Positions 15,586 through 24,285 of a stretch of 64,000 nucleotides of DNA are shown piece by piece. The stretch spans positions 4,888,501 to 4,952,500 of the forward strand of contig NZ_AP024269.1 of the NCBI RefSeq assembly GCF_016629525.1, written 5' to 3'. Made by a program: the position numbers and the translations under genes. Below the pieces are notes generated by a model. It was not told where the DNA came from. It searched no databases and saw nothing but the letters and a program-made list of their open reading frames with translations. How positions within the stretch are numbered: position 1 is the stretch's first letter; each line of letters starts with the position of its first letter. The stretch is from Kaistia sp. 32K. GTDB lineage: Bacteria; Pseudomonadota; Alphaproteobacteria; Rhizobiales; Kaistiaceae.

Positions 15586-16284
15586 TCAGGCGATCGTCTT
15601 GTCCGGGTAGCGGCAGAGGTCGTTGATCAGGCAGATGGCGCAGTCGGGCTTGCGCGCCTTGCAGACATAGCGGCCGTGCAAAATCAGCCAGTGATGCGCG
15701 TGCAGCATGTATTTCGCCGGGATGATCCGGTTCAGCTCCTTCTCGACCGCGTCGACCGTCTTGCCGGGGGCGAGGCCGGTGCGGTTGCCGATCCGGAAGA
15801 TATGCGTGTCGACGGCGATGGTCGGGTGGCCGAAGGCGATGTTCAGAACGACATTCGCCGTCTTGCGGCCGACGCCGGGCAGCGCCTCGAGCGCGGCGCG
15901 GTCGTCCGGGACCTCGCCGCCATGCAGCTCAACCAGCATGCGCGACAGGCCGATGACGTTCTTCGCCTTGGTGCGGAAGAGGCCGATGGTCTTGATGTAG
16001 TCGCTGACCTGTTCCTCGCCGAGCGCCAGCATCTTCGCCGGCGTGTCGGCGATGGCGAACAGCGCCCGCGTCGCCTTGTTGACGCCGGCGTCGGTCGCCT
16101 GCGCCGACAGCACGACGGCGACCAGCAGCGTGAAGGTGTTGACGCTCTCCAGCTCGCCCTTCGGTTCGGGATCGCGCGCCTGAAAACGGGCGAAGACCTC
16201 CTCCACCTCGGCCTTGGTGAAGCGCTTCGACGCGGCCTTTCGGCGCGGCGGCGGGGCGGGGGGAAGAGGCTGTGCATCGGACAT
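15586..16284 (-). CDS. nth: Endonuclease III (DNA glycosylase/AP lyase)
   Basis: A 232-residue base-excision repair enzyme that removes oxidised pyrimidines and nicks the abasic site. The helix-hairpin-helix LPGVGRKTANVVL contains the catalytic lysine and VDTHIFRIGNR the catalytic aspartate. The C-terminal iron-sulfur loop CKARKPDCAICLINDLC has the exact C-x6-C-x2-C-x5-C spacing. The start at 16284 (MSDAQP) gives a short Pro/Arg/Lys-rich N-terminal extension common in alphaproteobacteria. It diverges from DUF2244 with only 22 bases between start codons. Confidence 0.96.
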   Translation of the reverse strand: MSDAQPLPPAPPPRRKAASKRFTKAEVEEVFARFQARDPEPKGELESVNTFTLLVAVVLSAQATDAGVNKATRALFAIADTPAKMLALGEEQVSDYIKTIGLFRTKAKNVIGLSRMLVELHGGEVPDDRAALEALPGVGRKTANVVLNIAFGHPTIAVDTHIFRIGNRTGLAPGKTVDAVEKELNRIIPAKYMLHAHHWLILHGRYVCKARKPDCAICLINDLCRYPDKTIA

Positions 16285-16306
16285 GCATCCTCTATACTGG
16301 CCCGCC

Positions 16307-16852
16307 ATGAGCGGCCGCAATGTCGACATGACCCGAACCGTGACCCAACCAGCCTCCCGCCCGGACCCAGACGGCGACGATCTCCGCCCGGAACTCCTGT
16401 TCCACGCGACGCTGAAGCCGTATCGCTCGCTGTCGCCGCGCGGTTATGCGGCGCTCTTGATGGTCTTCGGCGCCACCTGCTTCCTGAGCGGGCTCCTGTT
16501 CTGGTCGATCGGCGCCTGGCCGATCGCCGGCTTCTTCGGCCTCGACATCCTGATCCTGCAGTTCGCCTTCCGCATGAACTATCGCTCGGCCCGCGCCTGC
16601 GAGATCGTCGAGATGACGCCGGAGCATCTGACCGTCCGCCGGATTGCCGCGAACGGCCGCTCCGAGGATTTCGACTTCAATCCCTATTGGGCGAAGCTCG
16701 AGGTCGACCGGCATGAAGAGTGGGGCATCGTGCGGATGGCGCTCGCCTCGCATGGCCGCCGCCTTTCGATCGGCAGCTTCCTCAATCCGGATGACCGCGA
16801 GAGTTTTGCCAGAGCCTTTTCAAAGGCGCTCGCCTCCGTCCGCCACGCCTGA
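16307..16852 (+). CDS. DUF2244 domain membrane protein
   Basis: A 181-residue inner-membrane protein of the DUF2244 family, function unknown. LLFHATLKPYRSLSPRGYAALLMVFG is the family signature; two membrane segments follow (about 46-66 and 68-90, the second ending FAFRMNYRSAR) and then a cytosolic beta-rich domain with FDFNPYWAKLEVDR. No clear Shine-Dalgarno site precedes either the ATG at 16307 or the ATG at 16328, so the start is uncertain by seven residues. It is divergent from nth, a common arrangement in the order. A family C repeat pair follows. Confidence 0.85.
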   Translation: MSGRNVDMTRTVTQPASRPDPDGDDLRPELLFHATLKPYRSLSPRGYAALLMVFGATCFLSGLLFWSIGAWPIAGFFGLDILILQFAFRMNYRSARACEIVEMTPEHLTVRRIAANGRSEDFDFNPYWAKLEVDRHEEWGIVRMALASHGRRLSIGSFLNPDDRESFARAFSKALASVRHA

Positions 16853-16865
16853 GGCGGGGCCTGCA

Positions 16866-17001
16866 AAGGGCCCTCACCCCAACCCTCTCCCGCAAGCGGG
16901 AGAGGGAGATCGCCTGCGTTTGTCGTTGCGTCCTGAGGGGATGAAGGGCTCTGGCCCAAACCCTCGCCCGCTTGCGGGAGAGGGTAGGGTGAGGGTCTTG
17001 C
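16866..17001. repeat. Paired family C repeats in inverted orientation
   Basis: CCCTCACC followed by CTCTCCCGCAAGCGGGAGAG at 16870-16905, and the converse CTCGCCCGCTTGCGGGAGAG ending in GGTGAGGG at 16963-17000. The two copies face each other and can form one long hairpin about 135 bases across. Confidence 0.7.
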
Positions 17002-17105
17002 TTGCGCGATGCGCCCGACACGCAGGCCCGGCCGCCCTTGAACCCAGGGCTGCAACGGCGATATTTCCCGGACAACAGAAATTCGATCGGCGTCCGGGGG
17101 TGAGC

Positions 17106-17987
17106 ATGACCGACCAGAACCTCTTCATATTCGGCATGGGCTTTTCCGGCCTGGCGACCGCCCGCCTCGTGCGCGACGACTACGCGACGATCGGCGCGAC
17201 GGTGCGCACGGCGGAAAAGGCGGAACGGCTCAGCGCCGAGGGCATCGACGCCCATGTCTTCGACGGCGAGACGGTGTCGGACGAACTGGTCGCGGCGGTG
17301 AAGCGGGCGACGCATGTCGTCCAGTCGATCCCGCCGGGCTCCACGGGCGATCCCGTCCTCGCGCTGCTTCGCGACGCGCTGGTCGGCGCGGAAAACCTCG
17401 AATGGATCGGCTATCTCTCGACCGTCGGCGTCTATGGAGACCATGGCGGCGGCTGGGTCGACGAGGCGACCGAGCCGAAGCCGCTTTCGGGCCGCTCGGT
17501 CGAGCGCGTCAGGGCCGAGGCCGATTGGCGCCTTCTCGGCGAAGAGCTCGGCGTGCCGGTGGCGCTGCTTCGCCTCTCCGGCATCTACGGCCCCGGCCGC
17601 AACGCGCTCGCGCAGATCGCCGACGGCACGGCGCGGCGGCTGGTGAAGCCCGGCCAGATCTTCAACCGCATCCATGTCGCCGATATCGCCACGGCGGTCG
17701 CCGCCGCCGCCGAGCGCAAGGCTTCCGGCGTGTTCAACGTCACCGATGACGAGCCGGCGCCGCCGCAGGACGTGGTCACCTACGCCGCCGAGCTCGCCGG
17801 CTACCCGCTGCCGCCGGAGATCGATTTCGCCACCGCCGATCTGCCGCCGATGGTCCGCTCGTTCTATGGCGAGAACAAGCGCGTCGGAAACAAGCGCCTC
17901 GCCGCCGATCTCGGCGTGACGCTTGCTTTCCCGACCTATCGCGAGGGCATCGCCGCGCTCTGGAACGACGGCAGCTGGCGGGGGTAG
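17106..17987 (+). CDS. SDR-family NAD(P)-binding protein (YeeZ-like epimerase/dehydratase)
   Basis: A 293-residue extended short-chain dehydrogenase-like protein with a Rossmann start of the form IFGMGFSGLATARLV (GxGxxG replaced by GMGFSG). ATHVVQSIPPG, WIGYLSTVGVYGD and LLRLSGIYGPGRNALAQI are the YeeZ/SDR family blocks; the usual YxxxK is replaced by VERVRAEADW, so classical SDR catalysis is doubtful. HVADIATAVAAAAERKASGVFNVTDDEP follows. GGGGG just before GTGAGCATG is a good ribosome-binding site. Substrate unknown. Confidence 0.82.
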   Translation: MTDQNLFIFGMGFSGLATARLVRDDYATIGATVRTAEKAERLSAEGIDAHVFDGETVSDELVAAVKRATHVVQSIPPGSTGDPVLALLRDALVGAENLEWIGYLSTVGVYGDHGGGWVDEATEPKPLSGRSVERVRAEADWRLLGEELGVPVALLRLSGIYGPGRNALAQIADGTARRLVKPGQIFNRIHVADIATAVAAAAERKASGVFNVTDDEPAPPQDVVTYAAELAGYPLPPEIDFATADLPPMVRSFYGENKRVGNKRLAADLGVTLAFPTYREGIAALWNDGSWRG

Positions 17988-17991
17988 GGCG

Positions 17992-18047
17992 TTTGTTAGT
18001 CGCGTTTTCCTGACGCGAACCGGTATCCACTTCGCTCGAAAACGCTC
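17992..18047. repeat. Dispersed element, family D (minus orientation)
   Basis: Contains GCGTTTTCCTGACGCGAACC then GGTATCCACTTCGCTCG and AAAACGCTC. The reverse complement matches 35346-35403 almost base for base (AGCGTTTTCGAGCGAAG, CCGGTTCGCGTGA, GAAAACGCG). It fills the gap between the SDR gene and the end of the GT8-like gene. Confidence 0.75.
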
Positions 18048-18050
18048 CAG

Positions 18051-19079
18051 TCAGCCGAACAGCCACAGGCCGAGCAGGGCGAGCTGCAGCAGCGCGACGA
18101 TGCCGACCAGCGTCGCCAGCCGGCTGTTGCGACGGCGGAGCTCGCGGATTTCGGCGTGCAGCTTGAGCAGGGCGGCGTTCGAGGCGGTCTCCGCCTCGGC
18201 GACGCTGCGCCGCCAGCTCCCGACCAGCTGCATCAGCCCGGCCGCGTCGAGTTTCTCGGTCCAGACGTCGTCGAGCTCCAGCAGCGCATGGTCGCCGGCT
18301 GTTTCCGATTGCGCCGTCCAGGGCTTCTTGGCGGCGTAGTGGAGGACGCGCGCCGCGCCGGCCGCGCCGCGCAGGATGGGCTCGTAGGTTCGCATGTAGT
18401 TGTCGCGGATGGGCAGCCAGGCGATGTCGTCGCCGAGGAAGGCGTTGAGGATGCCCTGGTCGCCGCCGTCGAAGGAGGGCGTGGCCGGCAGGCGGGTGAA
18501 CAGCGAGCGCCGCATCGCCGCGTCGGGGGAAAGCGCGAAGACGCCGGAATTGAAGACGGGGAACGCCTGGTTGCAGAGGAGATCCGGCGCGGCGGCGAAG
18601 CCGGCGCCGTCGAACAGATCGTCGATCGGCTCGCGCACCAGGCAATCGGCGTCGAGGAAGACCAGGCGATCGAGCGAGACGAAGCTGAACGCCCAGAGCT
18701 TTGTCAGCGTGCGGCGGAAGCGCGCCGCCATGCTTCCTTCGAGGTCGTGCTTGAGGATCTCCGGCACGGCGAGCACGGCGAGATTGTCGCCGGCGATCGC
18801 CGGGCGCCAGCCTCCCGCCGCCAGGATCAGGATCGGCGCGCCGGACGTGGCGCGCAGCGAGCGCAGCAGCACGTCGAGGCCGAGCGCGTATTCCGCCGTG
18901 CCGATCAGGACATAGGCGACGCGCCGGCCGTTCCGGAGCGCGCTCGGGCCGAGGCCGTCGAGCCACGCCGCCGCCGCGCGGTCGAGATAACTGGCGAAGG
19001 CGAGCAGCGCGTCGGTATCGCGGGCGTCGATCTCCGCGGGCACCGTGGCGGCGACGATCGAAAGCGGTTCAGCCCCCAT
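18051..19079 (-). CDS. GT8-like glycosyltransferase with a C-terminal membrane anchor
   Basis: A 342-residue protein related to family 8 (glycogenin-like) retaining glycosyltransferases. VAYVLIGTAEYALGLDVLLRSLRATSG begins the nucleotide-sugar fold and LVFLDADCLV carries the metal-binding DxD; FNSGVFALSPDAAMRRSLF and GGDQGILNAFLGDDIAWLP are further family blocks. A coiled stretch (EIRELRRRNSRL) precedes a final hydrophobic segment LATLVGIVALLQLALLGLWLFG, a likely tail anchor with the catalytic domain in the cytosol. The ATG at 19079 overlaps the end of the flavin reductase gene by 11 bases, so it is probably translated with that operon, an unexpected pairing. Acceptor unknown. Confidence 0.75.
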   Translation of the reverse strand: MGAEPLSIVAATVPAEIDARDTDALLAFASYLDRAAAAWLDGLGPSALRNGRRVAYVLIGTAEYALGLDVLLRSLRATSGAPILILAAGGWRPAIAGDNLAVLAVPEILKHDLEGSMAARFRRTLTKLWAFSFVSLDRLVFLDADCLVREPIDDLFDGAGFAAAPDLLCNQAFPVFNSGVFALSPDAAMRRSLFTRLPATPSFDGGDQGILNAFLGDDIAWLPIRDNYMRTYEPILRGAAGAARVLHYAAKKPWTAQSETAGDHALLELDDVWTEKLDAAGLMQLVGSWRRSVAEAETASNAALLKLHAEIRELRRRNSRLATLVGIVALLQLALLGLWLFG

Positions 19080-19830
19080 AGCGTTCCGCCTTGATGCTGG
19101 CAAAGGGAATGCCGGCGTCGAGCGCGAAGGTCGAGGCGGCGGCGACGAAGGGGTTGGCGCCGCAGATGAAAGTCGTCTTCGGCGGCGCGGGCAGGCTCGC
19201 CAGCGCGGCGTCGAGCAGGGCGCCGTCTATGCGGCCCCGGCGAGCGCCCTCGACCGGCGCCGGCTCGCGGCTCAGCGTCGCGAACAGCGAGAAATGCGGC
19301 TCCTCGGCGGCGCGTCGAAGCAGCTCGTCGCGCCAGATCCAGTCGGCGTGGTGGCGGAAGGAACAGATCAGCGCCGTCGGGATCTCGGGGGCGGCAAGCG
19401 CCCGGTAGCGCAGGATCGACATCAGCGGCACCAGGCCGGAGCCGCCGGCGATCAGGAGCAGCGGCCCGCCCTCCTCGGCGCGCCAGATGAAATGGCCGCC
19501 GATCGGCCCGCGCATCTCGATCGTGTCGCCGACCTCGACCACCTCATGGAAGAAGGGCGACACCTCGCCGTCGTCGATCAGGTCGATGGCGAGCTCGATC
19601 GTGCCGCTGCCATCCGGGGCCGAGCCGATCGAATAGCTGCGCTCGGCCTGGTAGCCGTCCGGCGCGGTCAGCCGGATGTCGACATGCTGGCCGGCGGTGA
19701 AGCCGTGCCAGTCCGCCGGCTTCAGCCGGAACACCTTTACACGGGGCGTCGAGGCCGTGATGGCGACGACGGTCGCCTCCTGCCAGACCAGCCGTTCCGG
19801 CTGCGGCGCGATGTCGGGAAGGGTGCTCAA
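19069..19830 (-). CDS. FAD/NAD(P)H-binding oxidoreductase (ferredoxin reductase fold)
   Basis: A 253-residue flavoprotein of the ferredoxin-NADP reductase superfamily. The FAD-binding RSYSIGSAP follows the beta barrel, GPIGGHFIW closes the FAD site and LLLIAGGSGLVPLMSILRY binds the nicotinamide nucleotide; TTFICGANPFVAAAS is the C-terminal motif. It has no 2Fe-2S domain. Only a TTG at 19830 is available as start before conserved sequence, seven bases after the stop of the molybdoenzyme gene, consistent with coupling. Together they are a recurrent pair in which this protein probably supplies electrons to the sulfite-oxidase-like enzyme. Confidence 0.85.
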   Translation of the reverse strand: MSTLPDIAPQPERLVWQEATVVAITASTPRVKVFRLKPADWHGFTAGQHVDIRLTAPDGYQAERSYSIGSAPDGSGTIELAIDLIDDGEVSPFFHEVVEVGDTIEMRGPIGGHFIWRAEEGGPLLLIAGGSGLVPLMSILRYRALAAPEIPTALICSFRHHADWIWRDELLRRAAEEPHFSLFATLSREPAPVEGARRGRIDGALLDAALASLPAPPKTTFICGANPFVAAASTFALDAGIPFASIKAERYGG

Positions 19831-19837
19831 GGCCGTC

Positions 19838-20443
19838 TCAATCGCCGGTGAAGCGCTGTTCGCGCCACGGATCGCCGCGCATGTGATAGCCCCGGAGTTC
19901 CCAGAAGCCCGCCTCGTCGCGGCTGGTGAACTGCAGGCCGTTCACCCATTTGGCCGATTTCCAGAAATAGAGATGCGGCACCAGCAGTCGTGCGGGCCCG
20001 CCATGGTCGGGGCTGATCGGCTGGCCCTCGAAATGGGTCGCGATCATCGCCTTGCCGTTGATCAGGTCTTCCGTCGGCACGTTGGTGGAATAGCCGTCAT
20101 AGGAATGGGCAAGCGTGAATTCGCTCGGTGCGGCGACGCCGGCCTCGGCCAGGATGTCGTCGATAGTGACGCCGGACCAGGCGGTGTTGAACTTCGACCA
20201 TTTCGTCACGCAGTGGATGTCGCGGGTCAGCTTGGTCTTCGGCAGCTGGTTGAACGCTTCCCAGCTCCAGCTGGCGACCGGCCGCACGCCGTCCTTGACG
20301 GTGAAGCGCCAGCCATCCAGCGCGACGCGGGGCGTCGGCCCGGCCGAGAGGACGGGGAAATCATCGGTCAGATATTGCCCGGGCGGCAGCCGCTCGCCGA
20401 CCTCGTCGGTGGGGCGCTTGCCGAAGAAACCGCGCGTGGCCAT
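19838..20443 (-). CDS. Sulfite-oxidase-like molybdopterin oxidoreductase
   Basis: A 201-residue compact member of the sulfite oxidase/MsrP molybdenum fold. Cys78 in DIHCVTKWSKF is the expected molybdenum ligand. VTIDDILAEAGV, LAHSYDGYSTNVPTEDL and HGGPARLLVPHLYFWKSAKWVNGLQF are family blocks for cofactor and substrate pockets. No twin-arginine signal is seen, so unlike MsrP it should stay in the cytoplasm. First gene of a likely three-gene unit with the flavin reductase and the GT8-like protein. The substrate is unknown; sulfite itself is not certain. Confidence 0.88.
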   Translation of the reverse strand: MATRGFFGKRPTDEVGERLPPGQYLTDDFPVLSAGPTPRVALDGWRFTVKDGVRPVASWSWEAFNQLPKTKLTRDIHCVTKWSKFNTAWSGVTIDDILAEAGVAAPSEFTLAHSYDGYSTNVPTEDLINGKAMIATHFEGQPISPDHGGPARLLVPHLYFWKSAKWVNGLQFTSRDEAGFWELRGYHMRGDPWREQRFTGD

Positions 20444-20510
20444 GCCTCGCTCCTTCCGTGCCGAGGGCTGCCGGGGGGAATATCCGGCGCGCCCGCTGGA
20501 AATCGCCCCG

Positions 20511-21290
20511 TCAGGCGACCTGCTCGACGGCGGCGATCAGCTTCCTGAGATCCTCCGGCCGCGACAACCTGTGGCCGGCATCCTTGATCAGTGTCAGAAC
20601 CACATCGTCCTGCGCGAGCTGCGCGACAAGGTCGATCGCGACCTGGTACGGCACTTCGTCGTCGAGCACGCCCTGGATGATATGGACCGGCGCGCCGAGC
20701 GCAACCGGCCGGTGGCCGAGAAGATGTGCCTCGCCGTCGTCGATCAGCTTCTTGGTGATGAGATAGGGCTGGTCGGAATAGGCGCTCGGCTGCTTCAGCG
20801 CGCCGGTGGTCTCCATCTCGGCCCGCTCGGCCGGCGTCATCCGGGCGAGGATCAGGTCGCGCGTCATGTCGACGGCGGGCGCCAGTAGCACCAGGCCGGC
20901 GACGCGGCCAGGCGCCTTGGTCGCGAGCTCAAGCGCCAAGAGCAGCGCGATCCAGCCGCCCATCGACGAGCCGACGAGGATCTGCGGGCCGCTCGTCTCG
21001 GTCTCGAGCACGGCGCGGGCCTCTTCCAGCCATCGGGTGATGGTGCCGTCGGCGAAATCGCCGCCGGAGACGCCATGGCCGGAATAGTCGAACCGCGTCA
21101 GCGCGCGACCCTCGGCGGCGGCCCATTCGTCCAGCGCTTCAGCTTTCGAGCCGCGCATATCCGACATGAAGCCGCCGAGGAAGACGATGCCGGGTCGCGC
21201 AGCGGCGGCCTCGCCGGGCCGCGTGAGAATCGCGATCTCGCGGGCATCCGGCCCGGCGCCGACGACGATGGTTCTGTGTTCTGAAGGCAT
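20511..21290 (-). CDS. Alpha/beta hydrolase
   Basis: A 259-residue serine hydrolase fold. The oxyanion strand is GIVFLGGFMSDMRGSKA, the nucleophile elbow is GSSMGGW, the acid is in VLDDEVPY and the histidine in AGHRLSRPEDL. ATG 21290 is preferred over the adjoining GTG 21293 because GAGG lies five bases upstream. Similar to small palmitoyl-thioesterase-like hydrolases (ABHD10 type), with substrate unknown. A 67-base gap separates it from the molybdoenzyme gene downstream, so co-transcription is possible. Confidence 0.85.
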   Translation of the reverse strand: MPSEHRTIVVGAGPDAREIAILTRPGEAAAARPGIVFLGGFMSDMRGSKAEALDEWAAAEGRALTRFDYSGHGVSGGDFADGTITRWLEEARAVLETETSGPQILVGSSMGGWIALLLALELATKAPGRVAGLVLLAPAVDMTRDLILARMTPAERAEMETTGALKQPSAYSDQPYLITKKLIDDGEAHLLGHRPVALGAPVHIIQGVLDDEVPYQVAIDLVAQLAQDDVVLTLIKDAGHRLSRPEDLRKLIAAVEQVA

Positions 21291-21539
21291 CACTTCCTCT
21301 CGGGGCGCTCGAATCAGGCGTCGATCCGGCCGTGGCCGGGTCGGAATGGCGGCTTTCGGTTGACTTTCGCGCGGGCTTGGCCGAGTTTCCCCATTCTGCC
21401 GGGGAGCGATTGACCCGCGCGTGCCACGCCTTGCTCCGCCCGGATGGATTTCTCCGTCCTGGCCTAGCCAGAGACGTGGTTCGTACCCATTTAGTCAAGC
21501 CGCCGGCTAGAATCTGAAACGTTAGAGGAGACTGCCCCC

Positions 21540-22079
21540 ATTCGCCGTCCGTTCAAAGCGCAGGAGCCCACCAAGGATGGGCCGCGTATCAACCGCGAGA
21601 TCCGTGGTGTCCGTGAAGTCCAGTTGATCGGAGAGGACGGCCAGAACATCGGCGTCATCTCGATCCAGGAGGCGCTTGCCGCCGCGCAGGAAGCCGGCCT
21701 CGACCTCGTCGAGATTGCGCCGAATTCCCAGCCGCCGGTCTGCAAGATCCTCGATTTCGGCCGCTTCAAGTACCAGACCCAGAAGAAGGCCAACGAGGCT
21801 CGCAAGAACCAGAAGGTCGTCGAGGTCAAAGAGATCAAGATGCGCCCCGCCATCGATGACCACGACTACGAGGTCAAGATGAAGGCGATCAAGCGCTTCT
21901 TCGAAGAGGGCGACAAGGTCAAGCTGACGCTCCGCTTCCGCGGCCGCGAGATGGCTCACCAGCATCTCGGCATGAAGCTGCTCGAGCGCGTGCGCGACGA
22001 GACCGCCGAAATTTCCAAGGTCGAGGCGGAGCCGAAGCTCGAAGGCCGCCAGATGATCATGGTGCTGGCCCCCCGCTGA
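21540..22079 (+). CDS. infC: Translation initiation factor IF-3, with an ATT start codon
   Basis: A 179-residue cytosolic factor that binds the 30S subunit and checks initiator pairing. The reading frame continues upstream of the first ordinary start to an ATT at 21540, giving [19 protein letters not shown], which matches the conserved N-terminus (RRPF...DGPR.N) of alphaproteobacterial IF-3. AGAGGAG lies about nine bases before it. A rare ATT/ATA-type start is the hallmark of infC autoregulation, because IF-3 itself rejects such codons. Further blocks are [34 protein letters not shown] and [21 protein letters not shown] 21624 as start would lose the conserved N-terminal domain edge. Confidence 0.95.
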   Translation: MRRPFKAQEPTKDGPRINREIRGVREVQLIGEDGQNIGVISIQEALAAAQEAGLDLVEIAPNSQPPVCKILDFGRFKYQTQKKANEARKNQKVVEVKEIKMRPAIDDHDYEVKMKAIKRFFEEGDKVKLTLRFRGREMAHQHLGMKLLERVRDETAEISKVEAEPKLEGRQMIMVLAPR

Positions 22080-22423
22080 GGCGGCCGGCCCACCAGCGTT
22101 CGAACGCTGCAGGCAGGCGGACCGGAAACATCGGCCCGCCCATGCCATCTGGATCCTGTGGATCCCGCCATCGGGATGGCGCCCTCTGGAATACGGCATC
22201 CGCGATCCCGCTATCTGGGATCTTGCCACCTTCCTCCGCTCCCGCTATAGATCCGCCGTTTCCGAGCCGCCCGGCGCGAGGAACGTCAATCCGTTGACGA
22301 TTTTCTCAGGGCATGCCGCGTCGGCTCACGAATGCTTCCATGCCGAAGCGACCACCGAACCGCCTGTCTCCGGACCGGCGCGCCATGGATCGCATCCCGG
22401 CAGCACGATTAAGGATGAGCAAA
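22080..22423 (+). other. Intergenic leader between infC and rpmI
   Basis: 344 bases without a credible gene. It contains clustered GGATCC/GGGATC motifs (22150-22222) able to form overlapping hairpins, for example GGATCC-TGT-GGATCC and GGCGGGATCC-type arms around CCCGCCATCGGGATGGCG. In other bacteria this position carries ribosomal-protein-responsive leader RNA for rpmI-rplT; no known motif is recognised here. Confidence 0.4.
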
Positions 22424-22618
22424 ATGCCCAAGTTGAAGACCAAGAGCGGCGCCAAGAAGCGCTTCAAGCTCACCGGTACCGGACGCGTCAAGGCAGGCCA
22501 GGCAGGCAAGCGCCATGGCATGATCAAGCGCACCGCCAAGTTTGTCCGTAATGCACGCGGCACCACCGTGCTTTCGGATGCGGATGCGAAGATCGTCAAG
22601 CAGTTCCTGAACGGCTGA
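22424..22618 (+). CDS. rpmI: 50S ribosomal protein L35
   Basis: A 64-residue basic protein starting [21 protein letters not shown], the universal L35 signature, with [18 protein letters not shown] next. The ATG at 22424 has AAGGA eight bases upstream. It is followed 28 bases later by rplT, the standard pairing. Confidence 0.98.
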   Translation: MPKLKTKSGAKKRFKLTGTGRVKAGQAGKRHGMIKRTAKFVRNARGTTVLSDADAKIVKQFLNG

Positions 22619-22646
22619 ACCGTCCCCCTTACCTGGAGTTTGAATC

Positions 22647-23021
22647 ATGTCGCGAGTTAAGCGGGGCGTAACCTCACACGCCAAGCACAAGAAGGTCCTG
22701 AAGCGCGCCAAGGGCTTCTACGGCCGTCGCAAGAACACCATCCGCACGGCAAAGGCCGCGGTCGACAAGGCCGCCCAGTACGCCTTCCGTGACCGCAAGG
22801 CCAAGAAGCGCAACTTCCGCGCTCTCTGGATCCAGCGCATCAACGCGGCCGTCCGCGAAGTTGCCGAGAACCTCACCTACAGCCGCTTTATCGATGGCCT
22901 CGCAAAGGCCGGGATCGAAGTCGACCGCAAGGTGCTGGCCGAACTGGCAATCAGCCAGCCGGCAGCCTTCAAGGCGCTGGTCGATCAGGCTCAGGGCGCT
23001 CTGCAGCAGCAGGCCGCCTGA
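22647..23021 (+). CDS. rplT: 50S ribosomal protein L20
   Basis: A 124-residue 23S rRNA-binding assembly protein. [55 protein letters not shown] and [26 protein letters not shown] are all canonical. The normal length for the family is about 117-125. A GC hairpin follows the stop and precedes pheS. Confidence 0.98.
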   Translation: MSRVKRGVTSHAKHKKVLKRAKGFYGRRKNTIRTAKAAVDKAAQYAFRDRKAKKRNFRALWIQRINAAVREVAENLTYSRFIDGLAKAGIEVDRKVLAELAISQPAAFKALVDQAQGALQQQAA

Positions 23022-23029
23022 GTGGGGAT

Positions 23030-23047
23030 GGCCGCCTTCGGGCGGCC
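23030..23047 (+). terminator. GC hairpin after rplT
   Basis: GGCCGCC (23030-23036), TTCG tetraloop, GGCGGCC (23041-23047). A very stable stem with no T tract; it may mark the rplT mRNA 3' end or partially attenuate transcription into pheST. The rest of 23048-23191 shows nothing else clear. Confidence 0.5.
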
Positions 23048-23191
23048 TCCCGCCGGACTTTCCGGGGCCGGAACGCAATCGCGCCGCCGCCGCTTTTCGC
23101 GGCCGCGGCGTTTGGCGTGATCCGGCGAGCATTCCTCTTCGGATCGAACTGATGATGATCCGGCGCCTCACCGGCGCCCATGAGGAATGAC

Positions 23192-24274
23192 ATGTCCGAT
23201 CTCGAACTTCTCGAACGCGACATCCGCGCGGCCATCGACGGCGCTTCCGACGAAGCCGCGATCGAGACGGTCCGCGTCGCCGCCCTCGGCAAGAAGGGCT
23301 CCGTCTCCGAACTGCTGAAGGGCCTCGGCGCGATGACGCCGGACGAGCGCAAGGTCATGGGACCGGCGCTGAACGGCCTTCGCGATCGCGTCTCCGAGGC
23401 GCTGCTCGCCCGCCGCGCCAGCCTCAAGGAAGCCGGCCTCGCCGCGCGCCTCGCCTCGGAAGCGGTCGACGTCACGCTGCCGCTGCGCGCCAGCCCGCTC
23501 GAGCAGGGCCGCATCCATCCGATCTCGCAGGTGATCGACGAGATCTCGGCGATCTTCGGGGATCTCGGCTTCGCCGTCGCCGAAGGGCCGGACATCGAGA
23601 CCGACCACTATAATTTCACCGCGCTAAACTTCCCCGTCGGCCATCCGGCCCGCGAGATGCACGACACCTTCTTCTTCAATCCGGACGAGAAGGGCGAGCG
23701 GCTGCTGCTGCGCACCCACACCTCGCCGGTGCAGATGCGCACCATGCAGGCCCAGAAGCCGCCGATCCGCATCATCGCGCCGGGCCGCACCTATCGCAAC
23801 GACAGCGACCAGACCCATACGCCGATGTTCCACCAGGTCGAGGGCCTGGTGATCGACACGTCGAGCCATATCGGCCATCTGAAGTGGCTGTTGGAAGAGT
23901 TCTGCCGCGCCTTCTTCGAGGTCGACAAGGTCGAGATGCGCATGCGTCCGTCCTTCTTCCCGTTCACCGAGCCGTCGATGGAAGTCGATATCCGCTGCAA
24001 GCGGGTCGGCAACGAGGTGCGCTTCGGCGAGGGCGACGACTGGCTCGAGATCCTCGGCTGCGGCATGGTCCATCCGAACGTCATCCGGTTCGCCGGCCTC
24101 GATCCCGACGTCTACCAGGGCTTCGCCTTCGGCATGGGCATCGACCGCATCGCCATGCTGAAATACGGCATGCCGGACCTGCGCGCCTTCTTCGACGCCG
24201 ATCAGCGCTGGCTGAACCATTACGGCTTCCGTCCGCTGGATCTCCCGACGCTCGTCGGCGGCCTGAGCTCGTAA
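23192..24274 (+). CDS. pheS: Phenylalanine--tRNA ligase alpha subunit
   Basis: A 360-residue catalytic class II synthetase subunit. An N-terminal coiled coil (1-90) precedes [28 protein letters not shown] and motif 2 ([25 protein letters not shown]), then VEGLVIDT and motif 3 [22 protein letters not shown]. The ATG at 23192 has GAGGA six bases upstream; GTG or ATG codons slightly upstream are not supported. It precedes pheT by 11 bases. Confidence 0.98.
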   Translation: MSDLELLERDIRAAIDGASDEAAIETVRVAALGKKGSVSELLKGLGAMTPDERKVMGPALNGLRDRVSEALLARRASLKEAGLAARLASEAVDVTLPLRASPLEQGRIHPISQVIDEISAIFGDLGFAVAEGPDIETDHYNFTALNFPVGHPAREMHDTFFFNPDEKGERLLLRTHTSPVQMRTMQAQKPPIRIIAPGRTYRNDSDQTHTPMFHQVEGLVIDTSSHIGHLKWLLEEFCRAFFEVDKVEMRMRPSFFPFTEPSMEVDIRCKRVGNEVRFGEGDDWLEILGCGMVHPNVIRFAGLDPDVYQGFAFGMGIDRIAMLKYGMPDLRAFFDADQRWLNHYGFRPLDLPTLVGGLSS

Positions 24275-24285
24275 AGGAAAGACCC

